DNA from: Methanomassiliicoccus sp. | Lineage (GTDB): Archaea; Thermoplasmatota; Thermoplasmata; Methanomassiliicoccales; Methanomassiliicoccaceae | Reading direction: 5' to 3' | Length of the DNA stretch: 64,000 bases | Assembly (NCBI GenBank): GCA_016109435.1 | Contig: JAEILR010000011.1 | Coordinates: forward strand, 62,001 to 126,000 | Part shown: in pieces, positions 41,621 to 50,408 of the stretch | Layout: the number at the start of each line of letters is the position of its first letter | How positions within the stretch are numbered: position 1 is the first letter of the stretch | Position numbers and translations under genes: made by a program | Notes under the pieces: generated by a model | Told to the model about the DNA's origin: nothing | Seen by the model: the letters and a program-made list of their open reading frames with translations, nothing else | The model's database searches: none

Positions 41621-42718
41621 TCAAGCGAACCTGATAAGCTTCTCCACCATGGGGATGGCGGCCTCTTCCTGTCGGCGTATGACCCTGTCCACCTCCGTGG
41701 CCACCGCCTCGGGGGACATCAGCTGTTCCTGGTCATGCAACGCGGCGATGCGCCCATCGTCCTCCGCGGAACGGCCGGAGAGGCCCGCGAACATGATGGC
41801 CCACGAGCGGCTGGTGGCGTCGATGTTGTATCCTCCCCCGCCGACCACCATGTAGCGGCCGTCGCAGGTCTCGTGGGCGATGCCATGGGTTATCCTGGAC
41901 AGCTCGGCGTAGCCTCGGGTGGTCAAGCCCAGGCCCACCAGGGGGTCCCGGTAGTGACCGTCCACCCCGAACTGGTGGATGATGATCTCCGGTTGGTATG
42001 CCCTCAGGGCAGGGACGGCGATAGCGCGGTAGGCCTGGAGGTACAGGTTGTCATCGGTCCCCGCCGGCAGAGGCAGGTTGATGTTGTACCCCCTTCCCTC
42101 ATCCTCCCCCCGGTCCTCCATGCTCCCACTGCCCGGGAAGAAGCCCCGGCCGAAGCGATGGAGGGAGATGGTCAGAACGCTCTCGCGGTAGAATATGGAT
42201 TCAGTTCCGTCCCCGTGGTGGCCGTCGGTGTCCACCACCGCTATGCGTTCCAGCCCGTGCTCCCGCTGGAGGTAGCGCACCGCCACCGCGATGTCGTTGA
42301 AGACGCAGAAGCCGGAAACGGAGGTGGGATGGGCGTGGTGGAGCCCCCCGGCGGGGTTGAACGCGTGCTCGAACTCCCCGGTCATGATCCCCTGGACGCC
42401 CCTGACGCTCGCCCCCACCGCCGAAAGCGCCCCGGTGAACAGGCCGGGGTTGCCCGGCGTATCTCCCTGGTCCAGCATGCCGCTCGCCAGGCAGGTCCGC
42501 TCCACGTCGGCCACGAACTCCCGGGGATGGACCGAGTACAGTTGCTCCATATCCACCGACGCGGGGACCACTACCTTTCCGGAGCTGCCGTCCAGCGACC
42601 CCAGTGACAGCAGGGCGTCCATGGCCATCTTCTCCCGCACCGGCTGGAAGGGATGCCTGGGGCCGAACTGATAGAGCATGAAGTCGTCATTGTAGAGGAA
42701 CGCGGCAGCGCCGGTCAT
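41621..42718 (-). CDS. Histone deacetylase-family hydrolase (AcuC/acetoin utilization type)
   Basis: A 365-residue zinc hydrolase of the class I/II deacetylase fold. Catalytic and metal motifs are GGLHHAHPTSVSGFCVFND (the His-His pair), VVDTDGHHGDGTE (Asp and His zinc ligands) and HQFGVDGHYRDPLVGLGLT. VVGGGGYN near the C-terminus carries the Gly-rich Tyr loop. It could remove acetyl groups from proteins, polyamines or small molecules. The ATG at 42718 follows a TATA-like AGTATTAAG by about 30 bases; a GTG six bases earlier is possible. Confidence 0.87.
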   Translation of the reverse strand: MTGAAAFLYNDDFMLYQFGPRHPFQPVREKMAMDALLSLGSLDGSSGKVVVPASVDMEQLYSVHPREFVADVERTCLASGMLDQGDTPGNPGLFTGALSAVGASVRGVQGIMTGEFEHAFNPAGGLHHAHPTSVSGFCVFNDIAVAVRYLQREHGLERIAVVDTDGHHGDGTESIFYRESVLTISLHRFGRGFFPGSGSMEDRGEDEGRGYNINLPLPAGTDDNLYLQAYRAIAVPALRAYQPEIIIHQFGVDGHYRDPLVGLGLTTRGYAELSRITHGIAHETCDGRYMVVGGGGYNIDATSRSWAIMFAGLSGRSAEDDGRIAALHDQEQLMSPEAVATEVDRVIRRQEEAAIPMVEKLIRFA

Positions 42719-42778
42719 AACCACGAAATAATGACAGGGCGGCGGTCTTAATACTGTCCCCGGGAGGCGGGGCCGGGC

Positions 42779-43570
42779 TCAGAGGTCGTCCCTGACCGAG
42801 CGGATTATGGCCACGCTATGGGACCCGATCCTCTCGTCATAGTACACCGTGGCTTCGATCCCGAACACCCGGCGCAGGTTCACCGGCGTCAGGACCTCGG
42901 TGACCTCGCCGGCCGCCAGGACCTTTCCCTTCTGCATCAGGACCACCTGGTCGCAGTACCGCGCGGCCAGGGCCAGATCGTGGGTGACGATCATCACGAT
43001 GAGCTTGTCGGCGCGGGCCAGGGAGGTGATCATGTCCAGGATGTCCAATTGATGGTTGACGTCCAGGTGCAGGGTCGGCTCGTCCAGCAGGAGGACCCTG
43101 GGTCGCTGGGCCAGCGCCCTGGCGATGATGACCCTCTGCCGCTCCCCTCCGCTGAGCTGGTCCATCGGCCGGTCGGCGAACTGCTGGGTGTTGGTGACGG
43201 CCATGGCGTCGCGGACGATCTGGAGGTCGTTCTCGGTCTCCGACTCGAACCGTTTCAGCTCGGGAAGGCGGCCCATCATCACGATGTCCAGGGCGGTGAA
43301 CGGGAAATTGATGTTGGCGCTCTGGGGCACCGTCCCCATGCGGGTGGCGATCTCCCGGCGGGTCATGGTGCGGTAGTCCCGGTCGTCGATCAGTACCGTT
43401 CCCGTCCTCGGGGAAAGGGAGCGGTTGAGGCACTTGAGCAATGTGGTCTTCCCTGAACCGTTGGGGCCCAGGATGCCGATGATCTCCCCCTCCCCCGCCT
43501 CCAGGTCGACCTCGGACACCACGTCGGTGCTGCCGTAGCGGAAGCACAGCCCGTGGACCGATATCTTCAC
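42779..43570 (-). CDS. ABC transporter ATP-binding protein (BtuD/FepC type)
   Basis: A 263-residue ATPase with Walker A GILGPNGSGKTTLL, signature LSGGERQRVIIARALAQ, Walker B VLLLDEPTLHLD and H-loop VTHDLAL. Length and sequence (TVPQSANINFPFTALDIVMMGRLP) match the ATPases that drive cobalamin or ferric-siderophore uptake. It starts one base after the permease stop. The substrate (corrinoid or iron chelate) cannot be told apart from sequence. Confidence 0.9.
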   Translation of the reverse strand: MKISVHGLCFRYGSTDVVSEVDLEAGEGEIIGILGPNGSGKTTLLKCLNRSLSPRTGTVLIDDRDYRTMTRREIATRMGTVPQSANINFPFTALDIVMMGRLPELKRFESETENDLQIVRDAMAVTNTQQFADRPMDQLSGGERQRVIIARALAQRPRVLLLDEPTLHLDVNHQLDILDMITSLARADKLIVMIVTHDLALAARYCDQVVLMQKGKVLAAGEVTEVLTPVNLRRVFGIEATVYYDERIGSHSVAIIRSVRDDL

Positions 43571-43571
43571 C

Positions 43572-44612
43572 CTACCACCCCATGGACTTCTTGCGGGACA
43601 TCAGCAGGTAGATGAAGAACGGGGCCCCCAGCAGGGAGGTGATGATGCCCACCGGCAGCTCCGCCGGCGCGATGATCGTGCGGGCCAGGGTATCCGTCCA
43701 GATGAGGAAAAGAGCCCCCGAGATGATGGACGCGGGCAGGAGGATGCGGTGGTCCGGCCCCACCACGATGCGGATGATGTGCGGTATGATAAGGCCGACG
43801 AAGCCGATGGTCCCGGACACCGACACGGCGATGGCGGTGACCAGGGACGCCGACACCAGGAGTATCATCCTGGTCTGGTTCACGTTAATGCCCAGGTTCC
43901 CGGCCTGCTCCTCCCCCACCATGATGGCGTTCAGGTCCCTGGCCAGGATCATGATGAGGGAGCAGCCCAGGATCACCGGGGCGATGGATATGGCCACCTG
44001 GTCCCAGGTAGCGTTGTTGAGCCCGCCCATGAGCCAGAAGACCACGCCGGACAGCCTGTCCCCGGCAAAGTACTGCAGCGCGGACACCATGGCATTGAAC
44101 AGGGAGCCGATAGCGATGCCTGCCAGAAGGAGGGTCTCCACCGGAACGTAGCCCCGGCGGTCGCGTGAGATGGCGTATACCAGGAACAGGGTCACGAACG
44201 AGAACACGAAAGCCATGGCCGGGATGGCAAAGGCCCCGCTGGCCCATGATACCCCCAGGACGATGGCCAGGGAGGCGCCGAACGCTGCTCCGGCGGATAT
44301 GCCGATGATCGACGGCGAGGCCATGGGGTTGCGGAACAGCCCCTGCATGGTCGCCCCGGCGATGGCCAGGGAGGCGCCGACGATGGCCGCCAGGAGGACC
44401 CGGGGAAGCCTCAGGTTCCAGATGATCCAGCTGTCGCGCTCCGACCCTCCGCCGAACAGCACGGCGAGCACCTGGTCGAAGGGGATGCTGACCACGCCCA
44501 CGCTCAGGCATGCTACGATGGTCAGGAACAGGGTCAAAACCAATATTACCAGTATGGTGGTCCAGCGGACGGCCCGGTTCCTTTGCAGTTCAGCGATGTC
44601 CTGTGTCGCCAT
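43572..44612 (-). CDS. ABC transporter permease (BtuC/FecCD type)
   Basis: A 346-residue membrane protein with about ten hydrophobic helices. FecCD signatures are LRLPRVLLAAIVGASLAIAGATMQGLFRNPMASPSIIGIS and GTIGFVGLIIPHIIR. The start at 44612 (MATQDIAELQRNR) follows a TATA-like TAATATTACC (about 44634-44643) by about 28 bases; an ATG at 44624 is the alternative. Its own promoter would let it be expressed apart from the binding protein, which ends in a terminator upstream. Confidence 0.9.
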   Translation of the reverse strand: MATQDIAELQRNRAVRWTTILVILVLTLFLTIVACLSVGVVSIPFDQVLAVLFGGGSERDSWIIWNLRLPRVLLAAIVGASLAIAGATMQGLFRNPMASPSIIGISAGAAFGASLAIVLGVSWASGAFAIPAMAFVFSFVTLFLVYAISRDRRGYVPVETLLLAGIAIGSLFNAMVSALQYFAGDRLSGVVFWLMGGLNNATWDQVAISIAPVILGCSLIMILARDLNAIMVGEEQAGNLGINVNQTRMILLVSASLVTAIAVSVSGTIGFVGLIIPHIIRIVVGPDHRILLPASIISGALFLIWTDTLARTIIAPAELPVGIITSLLGAPFFIYLLMSRKKSMGW

Positions 44613-44756
44613 CCGGTCCCCCATGCCTCTTAGGTAATATTAGTTCATGCGTCCGCGCCGGAAGATAACAATTGAGCGGTCACGAACCGCCGGATAGCGC
44701 CGGCCAGCATAGATCATGGGACCTGCCGCGGTGACAGTTGCGGCAGTAGTGGAGAT

Positions 44757-44782
44757 CAATAAAAAGGGCCCGAGGGCCCTGG
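44757..44782 (-). terminator. Terminator after the solute-binding protein gene
   Basis: On the minus strand AGGGCCC-TC-GGGCCCT is followed by TTTTTATT, about 15 bases after the stop codon. Some readthrough to the permease gene is still possible. Confidence 0.7.
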
Positions 44783-44796
44783 GGAAGTGGTTTGGA

Positions 44797-45732
44797 CTAG
44801 GCGAACAGCTCGGGATGGAACCACTTGGCCATGTTCTCCAGGGCGTCGACCACGCGGGGGCTGGTGGTCAGGGTGGTCCCGTCGATGCGGTAGATCTTGT
44901 CCTCGGACACCGCGGTGACCGAGGGACCGAGCGTGGCCTTCAGGACATCGTTGGTCTTAGCAGACTGGTTCTCGATTATGATGATGTCCGGGTTCTTCTC
45001 CACGATGCTCTCCGTGGACGCCAGCCAGTTCTTGGTGCCGTTGGAGAAGATGTTGTAACCTCCGGCCATGTTGATCAGGTCGTTGGACATCGTCCCGTTG
45101 CCCACGGTCTGACCGCCCTTGCTCATCAGTTCCAGGTAGATCTTGGGCCTCTCCGACTCGCTCAGCCCGGAGGTCTTCTCCACCACCGCATCGATGCGGG
45201 CCTGCATGCTGGTGACCATCTCCTTGGCCTTGTCCTTCTCCCCGATGGCCTCACCGAGGACCTCGATGGTCGACAGGATGGTGGTGATGTTCTTAGGATA
45301 GAACGCCACGACCTTCATGCCGGAGCTCTCCATGTTGGTGATCAGAGGCGAGTACATGTCGAAGTTCCATATGACCACCAGGTCGGGGTCCTGATCGATC
45401 ACCGATTCGACGCTTAGCTTGCTTACCTCGCGCATGTTGGTTATGTTGTCGGTCTGGTTGTTGACCATCCACATCGACGAACTGTCCACGGCCACGACCT
45501 TTCCCTTGGCGTCGAGGTCGAAGATGATCTCGGTGAAGGCGGAGCCGAGCGACACTATTCGCTGGGGGGCCTCGGTCAGGTTGACCGTCTTGCCCCGGTC
45601 GTCAATGATCGATATCGTTCCCTCGGTCCCCTTGTTGTCGGGGCCCTTGCCCAGATACATGACTGCCACCGCCGCGCTGGCCACTACCAGGACGGCGATC
45701 ACCGCTATCACGATCAATGCTCTCTTGTTCAT
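44797..45732 (-). CDS. Periplasmic-type solute-binding protein (BtuF/FepB type)
   Basis: A 311-residue lipid- or membrane-anchored binding protein. A signal or anchor helix covers residues 5-27 (ALIVIAVIAVLVVASAAVAVM) with no lipobox cysteine, so it may stay as an N-terminal anchor. The PF01497-type domain has RIVSLGSAFTEIIFDL near its start and the long helix between lobes. It feeds the BtuCD-like pair downstream. Substrate is a corrinoid or iron chelate. Confidence 0.88.
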   Translation of the reverse strand: MNKRALIVIAVIAVLVVASAAVAVMYLGKGPDNKGTEGTISIIDDRGKTVNLTEAPQRIVSLGSAFTEIIFDLDAKGKVVAVDSSSMWMVNNQTDNITNMREVSKLSVESVIDQDPDLVVIWNFDMYSPLITNMESSGMKVVAFYPKNITTILSTIEVLGEAIGEKDKAKEMVTSMQARIDAVVEKTSGLSESERPKIYLELMSKGGQTVGNGTMSNDLINMAGGYNIFSNGTKNWLASTESIVEKNPDIIIIENQSAKTNDVLKATLGPSVTAVSEDKIYRIDGTTLTTSPRVVDALENMAKWFHPELFA

Positions 45733-45884
45733 GTCGATCCCTTGTCACTGTCGCGGAGGACGGGCCTCCGGACGGGGGGAGATGCAGGTGGGCGATTAAA
45801 ACGTTAGCCTGGGCATCGGTCCGGCCTGCCAGCTCCACAGGGGGGACGACAGGACCATGGGAAAGTTTCTTGAGCTAGGGGGAC

Positions 45885-46256
45885 ATGCTCGATATCATGC
45901 GCATCCTCCTTCGGGGAAAGATCCACCGTGCCGTGGTCACCGAGGCCGATCCCGATTACGTCGGGAGCATCATCATAGACCGTTCGCTGCTGGAGGACGC
46001 GGACATCTGGCCGGGGGAGAAGGTCCTCATCTCGGACGTCAATAACGGAGCGAGGTTCGAGACCTATGTCGTGGCCGGAGAGGCCGGCTCGGGGGTCATC
46101 TGCGTCAACGGGGCGGCGGCCAGGCTGGTCCGCGTGGGCGACCGCCTGATCATCATGGCCTTCGAGCTCGCCGACGCGCCCATCGAACCGCACATCGTGC
46201 TGGTGGACGAGCACAATCGCCGGACGAAAATACTCCGTTCGCCTGGAAAGGGATGA
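45885..46256 (+). CDS. panD: Aspartate 1-decarboxylase, pyruvoyl type
   Basis: A 123-residue PanD, which makes beta-alanine from aspartate for pantothenate and CoA. The key Lys12 lies in [18 protein letters not shown]; self-cleavage is expected between Gly27 and Ser28 to form the pyruvoyl group. [30 protein letters not shown] is the strongest family signature. An ATG at 45897 ([11 protein letters not shown]) is an alternative start. PanD is a bacterial enzyme type; most archaea use a PLP-dependent decarboxylase (MfnA-like), so transfer is likely. Confidence 0.92.
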   Translation: MLDIMRILLRGKIHRAVVTEADPDYVGSIIIDRSLLEDADIWPGEKVLISDVNNGARFETYVVAGEAGSGVICVNGAAARLVRVGDRLIIMAFELADAPIEPHIVLVDEHNRRTKILRSPGKG

Positions 46257-46260
46257 GAAC

Positions 46261-46698
46261 ATGAAGGTCAAGGTGTACACCGACGGCGGCTCGAGAGGCA
46301 ACCCTGGACCCGCGGCGTTCGCGGTGGTCATAACTTCCGAGGACGGGAAGGTGGTCAAGGAGTACGGCCGCTACCTGGGGAAGATGACCAACAACGAGGC
46401 CGAGTACAGCGGGGCCATCGCCGGCCTGAAGGAGGCGCGGGCGATGGGGGCGGACGAAGTGGAGGTCATCAGCGACTCCGAGGTGCTGGTCAGGCAGGTG
46501 AACGGGGTGTACCGCTGCAAGGCCTCCAACCTGCAGCCGTTCCTGAAGGAGGTCCAGGACCTCGCCGCCGGATTCAGGAAGGCCACCTTCCGCAACGTAC
46601 CGAGGGAGCACCCGATGGTCTCCCGGGCCGACCTCCTGCTCAACCAGGAACAGGATGTCATGATCTCCCTCCAGCCCCGGGGCAAGCCTAACCCGTGA
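46261..46698 (+). CDS. rnhA: Ribonuclease HI family protein
   Basis: A 145-residue RNase H fold. Catalytic acidic residues are in YTDGGSRGNPGPAAFAVV (D8), TNNEAEYSGAIAGLKEA (E48), ISDSEVLVRQVNG (D70) and the C-terminal MVSRADLLLNQ (Asp near residue 124). It starts four bases after panD. The SRADLLLNQ ending is like the RNase HI/CshA-type archaeal enzymes. With rnhB also in the window the genome has both classes. Confidence 0.89.
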   Translation: MKVKVYTDGGSRGNPGPAAFAVVITSEDGKVVKEYGRYLGKMTNNEAEYSGAIAGLKEARAMGADEVEVISDSEVLVRQVNGVYRCKASNLQPFLKEVQDLAAGFRKATFRNVPREHPMVSRADLLLNQEQDVMISLQPRGKPNP

Positions 46699-46786
46699 TG
46701 CGACCTGCCGACCGTCCGGCCCGTGCCTGCCCCGATGACCGAAAAGCGTTAATCGGCCAGGGTCTCCATATCATGACGGTGATGAT

Positions 46787-46987
46787 GTGGTACAGAAGAT
46801 CGTGGAGATCGTAGGGATATCCGGCCAGAGCTTCGAGGACGCCGCCCGTAACGCCGTGCAGGTGTGCGCCAAGACCGTCCGGGGGATCAAATGGGCCCGG
46901 GTGTCGGAGCAGGAATGCAGAGTTGTTGACGACAAGATCGTGGAGTATCGATCGCTCTTGCGCATCTACTTTGACGTCGAGGATTGA
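46787..46987 (+). CDS. Dodecin-like flavin-binding protein
   Basis: A 66-residue protein that fits dodecin: QKIVEIVGISGQSFEDAARNAVQVCAKTVRGIKWARVSEQECRV with the Trp of the flavin pocket, then a final beta strand EYRSLLRIYFDVED. Dodecins form hollow dodecamers that store riboflavin or other flavins. The start is a GTG at 46787 that follows a GGTGAT Shine-Dalgarno sequence with three bases between; the two ATGs just before it are out of frame. Confidence 0.87.
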   Translation: MVQKIVEIVGISGQSFEDAARNAVQVCAKTVRGIKWARVSEQECRVVDDKIVEYRSLLRIYFDVED

Positions 46988-47062
46988 ACCTCGGACATCG
47001 AAGGAACGCGTGTGGCGGGATGGTGGACGAACCATCGTAATCGTCTGCCGTCCATTGCATAT

Positions 47063-47072
47063 CTTTATATAG
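47063..47072 (+). promoter_or_regulatory. Strong TATA box before a putative small RNA
   Basis: CTTTATATAG is centred about 27 bases before a stem-loop that begins at about 47094. No coding sequence starts behind it on this strand, and it resembles the TATA boxes of the two tRNA genes in the window. Confidence 0.55.
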
Positions 47073-47093
47073 AAGTGTACGGTTAGGAATTTT

Positions 47094-47176
47094 GGTGCCC
47101 GAGGTCGGTGGCTCAACTCTCCTCCTAAACGTATTTCCTCCGAATCCCCACCAAGCGCCGACCTTGGGCCCTTTTA
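47094..47176 (+). ncRNA. Putative small structured RNA with anti-Shine-Dalgarno-like loops
   Basis: Behind a strong TATA box, GCCCGAGGTCGG (47097-47108) pairs with CCGACCTTGGGC (47158-47169) as a 12-base stem with one G-U pair, and TTTTATT follows at once as a terminator. The loop is pyrimidine-rich and contains CTCCTCC and TTTCCTCC, which are complementary to Shine-Dalgarno sequences. It lies between dodecin and hisS, in a region without a gene. A tRNA was ruled out (no T-arm). It is not matched to a known RNA family; the opposite explanation is a chance hairpin. Confidence 0.45.
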
Positions 47177-48433
47177 TTACTTCTTGAACGCCGAGAGTAT
47201 ATCCTCCCTGCGGACCAGTTCCTGCTCCCCGGTGGACATGTCCCTGACCGTCACCGACCCCTGGGCCAGCTCCTTCTCCCCGACGATGATCGCCCGGCGG
47301 GCGTTGATGGCCGCGGCGTGCTTGAAGTTCTTGGATATGTTGCGGCCCATGAGATCCACTTCGGTGGAGACACAGTTGCGGCGCAGCATCGCGGTGATGC
47401 TGAACGCCTCGTCCCTGACCGAGGCGCTGACCGGTATGACGAACGCCTCCACCTGATGCGCCGGGGATTGATATCCCTCCCTCTCCAGGGCCAGCAGGGT
47501 GCGGTCGAAGCCGATGCCGAAACCGGTGGAGAAGGACTTCTCTCCGCCGAACAGTTCGGTCAGGGAATACGAGCCTCCGCCGCATATCTGCTTCTCCGCC
47601 CCCAGCACCGGAGCGTCCATCTCGAAGACCATGCCCGTGTAGTAGTCCAGACCACGGACGACCCCCAGGTCGACCTCGACGTTGGTGAACCCGTAGTCGG
47701 ACAGAATGCGGAAGACCGCCTCCAGATGGTCCCTGGCCTCTCCTTCGATCTTCCTGAGGACCTCGACCGGGCCGCTGGTCTGGGTGATCTCCACGATGTG
47801 CTCGATGTCCTCCGGGGACATGCCCGCCTCGGTCATACGGGCCCTCGCCTCCTCGTACTCCTTCTTGTCCAGCTTCTGGAGGATGGGGGGTGCCCGGACG
47901 CCATCGATCCCGGCCCGGGCCAGCAGGCCTCGTAGTACGCCGATGTGACCGATCCGGATGGTGTACTCCTTCAACCCGATCCGCCGCATGATCGATGCGG
48001 CCAGGGCGATCACCTCGGCGTCCGAGCCCGGTCCCGGGTTGCCGATCAGCTCGGCACCGAACTGATAGAACTCCCGGTAGCGGCCGGACTGCGGCCGCTC
48101 GTAGCGGAAACACTGCCCGAAATAGAACATCTTCAGCGGCCGGGGGGAGTTGCTGAGCTCGTTGACGAAGAACCGCATCACCGGGGCGGTCAGCTCCGGG
48201 CGGAGGGAGATCTCTCTTCCCCCCTTGTCCTGGAAGGAATAGATCTCCTCGACCACGTTGGGGCCTGACTTGAGGGTGAACAGCTCGGTATGCTCGAAGA
48301 TGGGCGTGGACACCTCGCGGAAGCCGAACAGGTCGGCCTCCCGGCGCATGATGTTCTCCAGGAATCTCCTTCTCTCCATCTCCTCAGGACCGAAATCACG
48401 GGTCCCCCGGGGCCTTTGGATCATCGCCGCCAT
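47177..48433 (-). CDS. hisS: Histidyl-tRNA synthetase
   Basis: A 418-residue class II synthetase. Motif 1 lies in RPRGTRDFGPEEMERRRFLEN, motif 2 in FYFGQCFRYERPQSGRYREFYQFGAE, the His-specific motif in VVRGLDYYTGMVFE and CGGGSYSLTELFGG, and motif 3 in STGFGIGFDRTLLALE. The anticodon-binding domain follows (about 325-418). ATG codons at 48433 and 48424 are both possible starts; a TTTAATAA element lies 24-33 bases upstream. Confidence 0.95.
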   Translation of the reverse strand: MAAMIQRPRGTRDFGPEEMERRRFLENIMRREADLFGFREVSTPIFEHTELFTLKSGPNVVEEIYSFQDKGGREISLRPELTAPVMRFFVNELSNSPRPLKMFYFGQCFRYERPQSGRYREFYQFGAELIGNPGPGSDAEVIALAASIMRRIGLKEYTIRIGHIGVLRGLLARAGIDGVRAPPILQKLDKKEYEEARARMTEAGMSPEDIEHIVEITQTSGPVEVLRKIEGEARDHLEAVFRILSDYGFTNVEVDLGVVRGLDYYTGMVFEMDAPVLGAEKQICGGGSYSLTELFGGEKSFSTGFGIGFDRTLLALEREGYQSPAHQVEAFVIPVSASVRDEAFSITAMLRRNCVSTEVDLMGRNISKNFKHAAAINARRAIIVGEKELAQGSVTVRDMSTGEQELVRREDILSAFKK

Positions 48434-48522
48434 GATGGGATGGCGTTATTAAATCATTTCTTCCCCGCCGGACTGGACGGGAAGAGAAACGATATACCGG
48501 GTACGTTCCATACAGGGAGGAG

Positions 48523-49149
48523 ATGAGCGTGATGATGGCCGGAGGAGCGGACGGCGAACGGGCGGGCGGCAGCATAGAGCTGGTGATGCCCCGGCCCGCG
48601 GGAGCGAGGGTCATACTGCTGGCCGAGTCGCCGTCATCCGGCCTGATGACCATCTATCAGGCCTGCCGCACCTTCGATGATCATACCGCCCGCCGGATGG
48701 TCTTCGCCGCGGGAGAGCCCGGCCGGCTTCTGGTGAGGGTGCAACACTTCCTCAGGGAGATGCACGACATCCACGAGGCCGAGAAGATGACCCAGCTGTA
48801 CAAGCTGTTCCACCACGCGCATCTCATGTACCTCAATCCCTGCCCCGGCGATGACCGCATGGCCTCCCAGGCTCAAGAAGCGGCGAGGAAGGAGGTGGAC
48901 GCCATGCTCGACGAGGGGGCCCAGTCCATCGTCGCCTTCGGCGACACGGCCAAGAACTGGGTGCGCACCAACTTCCCTCCCGAGGGCCTTATGATCGTCT
49001 TCCTGCCCCAGCCGTCGAACCACATCTCCAGCTGGTACCCGTCCTTCCTGGAGAGGGTCGGACGGGAGCGGGGGAGCGACGCCCTGGCCATCAGGGACGC
49101 CATGGCGGTGCAGATCGACAAACTGGTCCGCCTGTGCGCGGACCTGTGA
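48523..49149 (+). CDS. Unassigned protein with uracil-DNA-glycosylase-like features
   Basis: A 208-residue protein. I do not recognise the exact family. Its order of motifs resembles the uracil-DNA glycosylase superfamily: VILLAESPSSG after the N-terminus (compare the GExPG motif), MYLNPCPGDD in the middle (compare the Asn-Pro-Pro segment), a helix ending QSIVAFGDTAKNWV (compare the ALG-type strand), and FLPQPSNH near the C-terminus in the place of the HPS loop. The usual catalytic residues are not conserved, so activity is uncertain. It is convergent with metB with a two-base gap. Confidence 0.55.
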   Translation: MSVMMAGGADGERAGGSIELVMPRPAGARVILLAESPSSGLMTIYQACRTFDDHTARRMVFAAGEPGRLLVRVQHFLREMHDIHEAEKMTQLYKLFHHAHLMYLNPCPGDDRMASQAQEAARKEVDAMLDEGAQSIVAFGDTAKNWVRTNFPPEGLMIVFLPQPSNHISSWYPSFLERVGRERGSDALAIRDAMAVQIDKLVRLCADL

Positions 49150-49151
49150 TC

Positions 49152-50330
49152 TCAAGCCGTCCGCAAAGCCTGGTCCAGGTCCTCCTTGAGGTCCTCGACG
49201 TCCTCAATGCCCACCGACAGCCGGAGCAGCGAATCCTTGATGCCCAGCCGGGCCCTCTCTTCCGGGGGGAGCGCGTGATGGGAAGAGTTCAAAGGCATGC
49301 TGACCAGGCTCTCCACCCCGCCCAGGCTGGTGGCCATCTTTATGAGTCGCATCGAGGACATGGTCCGCTCGGCCGCCGTCCTCCCTCCCTTAACCTCGAA
49401 GCTGAGCATGCCACCGTAGCCGGACATCAGCCTGGCCGCGAGCGTATGCTGGGGATGGCGGTCCAGCCCGGGGTAGTGCACTCTCTCCACCAGGGGGTGG
49501 TCCTCCAGATACTCGGCGATGGCCAAGGCGTTCTGGTTGTGGCACCTGACCCGCAGGGCCAGGGTCTTCATCCCCCTCTCCAAGAGGTATGCCGCCAGGG
49601 GGTCCATGGAGCCGCCCAGGACGATCCTCTTGCGCATGACCGGCTCCAGGTCCGTCCCGTTGGCCACGATGGCCCCGGCCAGCAGGTCGGAGTGGCCCCC
49701 GAAGTACTTCGTTCCGCTCTCCATCACCAGGTCCACGCCCCTCTCCAGCGGCCGCTGGTTGATGGGTGTGGCGAAGGTATTGTCGATGACCACCATGGCC
49801 CCCTGCTCGTGCGCGGCCTTGGTCACCTCCGGGTAATCGACAAGCTTCAGCAGGGGGTTGGTGGGAGACTCCAGCCATACCATATTCGTGCCCGGAGTGA
49901 TGGCCTCGATGAGCGCTTCGGTGTCGGCGGTGGGGGCGAAGCGGACCTCGATCCCCAGGGGCGGCAGGTGGTACCTCATAAGGTTGTACGAACCGCCGTA
50001 GATGTCCTCCTGGGACACGATCCTGTCCCCCGCCTCAAGGAAGGTCAGCAGGGCGGTGGACGTCGCTGCCATCCCCGAGGCGAACAGAAGGGCCCTCTTG
50101 CCGGACTCCAGATCAGCTATCTTGCGTTCCACCGCGTCGACCGTGGGGTTGCCATATCGGGAGTAGATGTACGATCCGTCCGGCACCTCACCCTGCCAGG
50201 TCCGCGGATCAGCGGTGGGAAAGTAGAACGTCGATGATTGGTAGATGGGAGTGTTGACCGGACCGATGTCCTTGTCCCGACGCTCCCCGGCATGCACGGA
50301 TCGTGTTGCTAGGCCATTGTGCTCGTCCAT
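49152..50330 (-). CDS. metB: Cystathionine gamma-synthase / trans-sulfuration PLP enzyme
   Basis: A 392-residue Cys/Met-metabolism PLP enzyme. It begins TRSVHAGERRDKDIGPVNTPIYQSSTF, and has YSRYGNPT, the FASGMAATSTALL PLP loop, VVIDNTFATPINQRPLE and the PLP lysine in MESGTKYFGGHSDLLAGAIV. The family includes gamma-synthases, beta- and gamma-lyases and sulfhydrylases that cannot be separated by sequence reading alone. It stands alone. Confidence 0.85.
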   Translation of the reverse strand: MDEHNGLATRSVHAGERRDKDIGPVNTPIYQSSTFYFPTADPRTWQGEVPDGSYIYSRYGNPTVDAVERKIADLESGKRALLFASGMAATSTALLTFLEAGDRIVSQEDIYGGSYNLMRYHLPPLGIEVRFAPTADTEALIEAITPGTNMVWLESPTNPLLKLVDYPEVTKAAHEQGAMVVIDNTFATPINQRPLERGVDLVMESGTKYFGGHSDLLAGAIVANGTDLEPVMRKRIVLGGSMDPLAAYLLERGMKTLALRVRCHNQNALAIAEYLEDHPLVERVHYPGLDRHPQHTLAARLMSGYGGMLSFEVKGGRTAAERTMSSMRLIKMATSLGGVESLVSMPLNSSHHALPPEERARLGIKDSLLRLSVGIEDVEDLKEDLDQALRTA

Positions 50331-50408
50331 TGGTCTCGACCGGATGGATAAGGGAGATGGGGGCGTAAATCCTTGTCTGTCCGACCCGTCTCCGAGTTGG
50401 CCGGCGGT

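Noticed and set aside
46688-47116. 142-codon minus-strand frame over dodecin and the putative small RNA, with a GGAGG site before a TTG
   Set aside because: Most of it is antisense to the dodecin gene and its product shows no recognisable fold.
47097-47169. tRNA-like acceptor stem (GCCCGAG with CTTGGGC)
   Set aside because: There is no T-arm with GTTCRA, no D-arm and no anticodon stem; the pairing goes on as one long stem.
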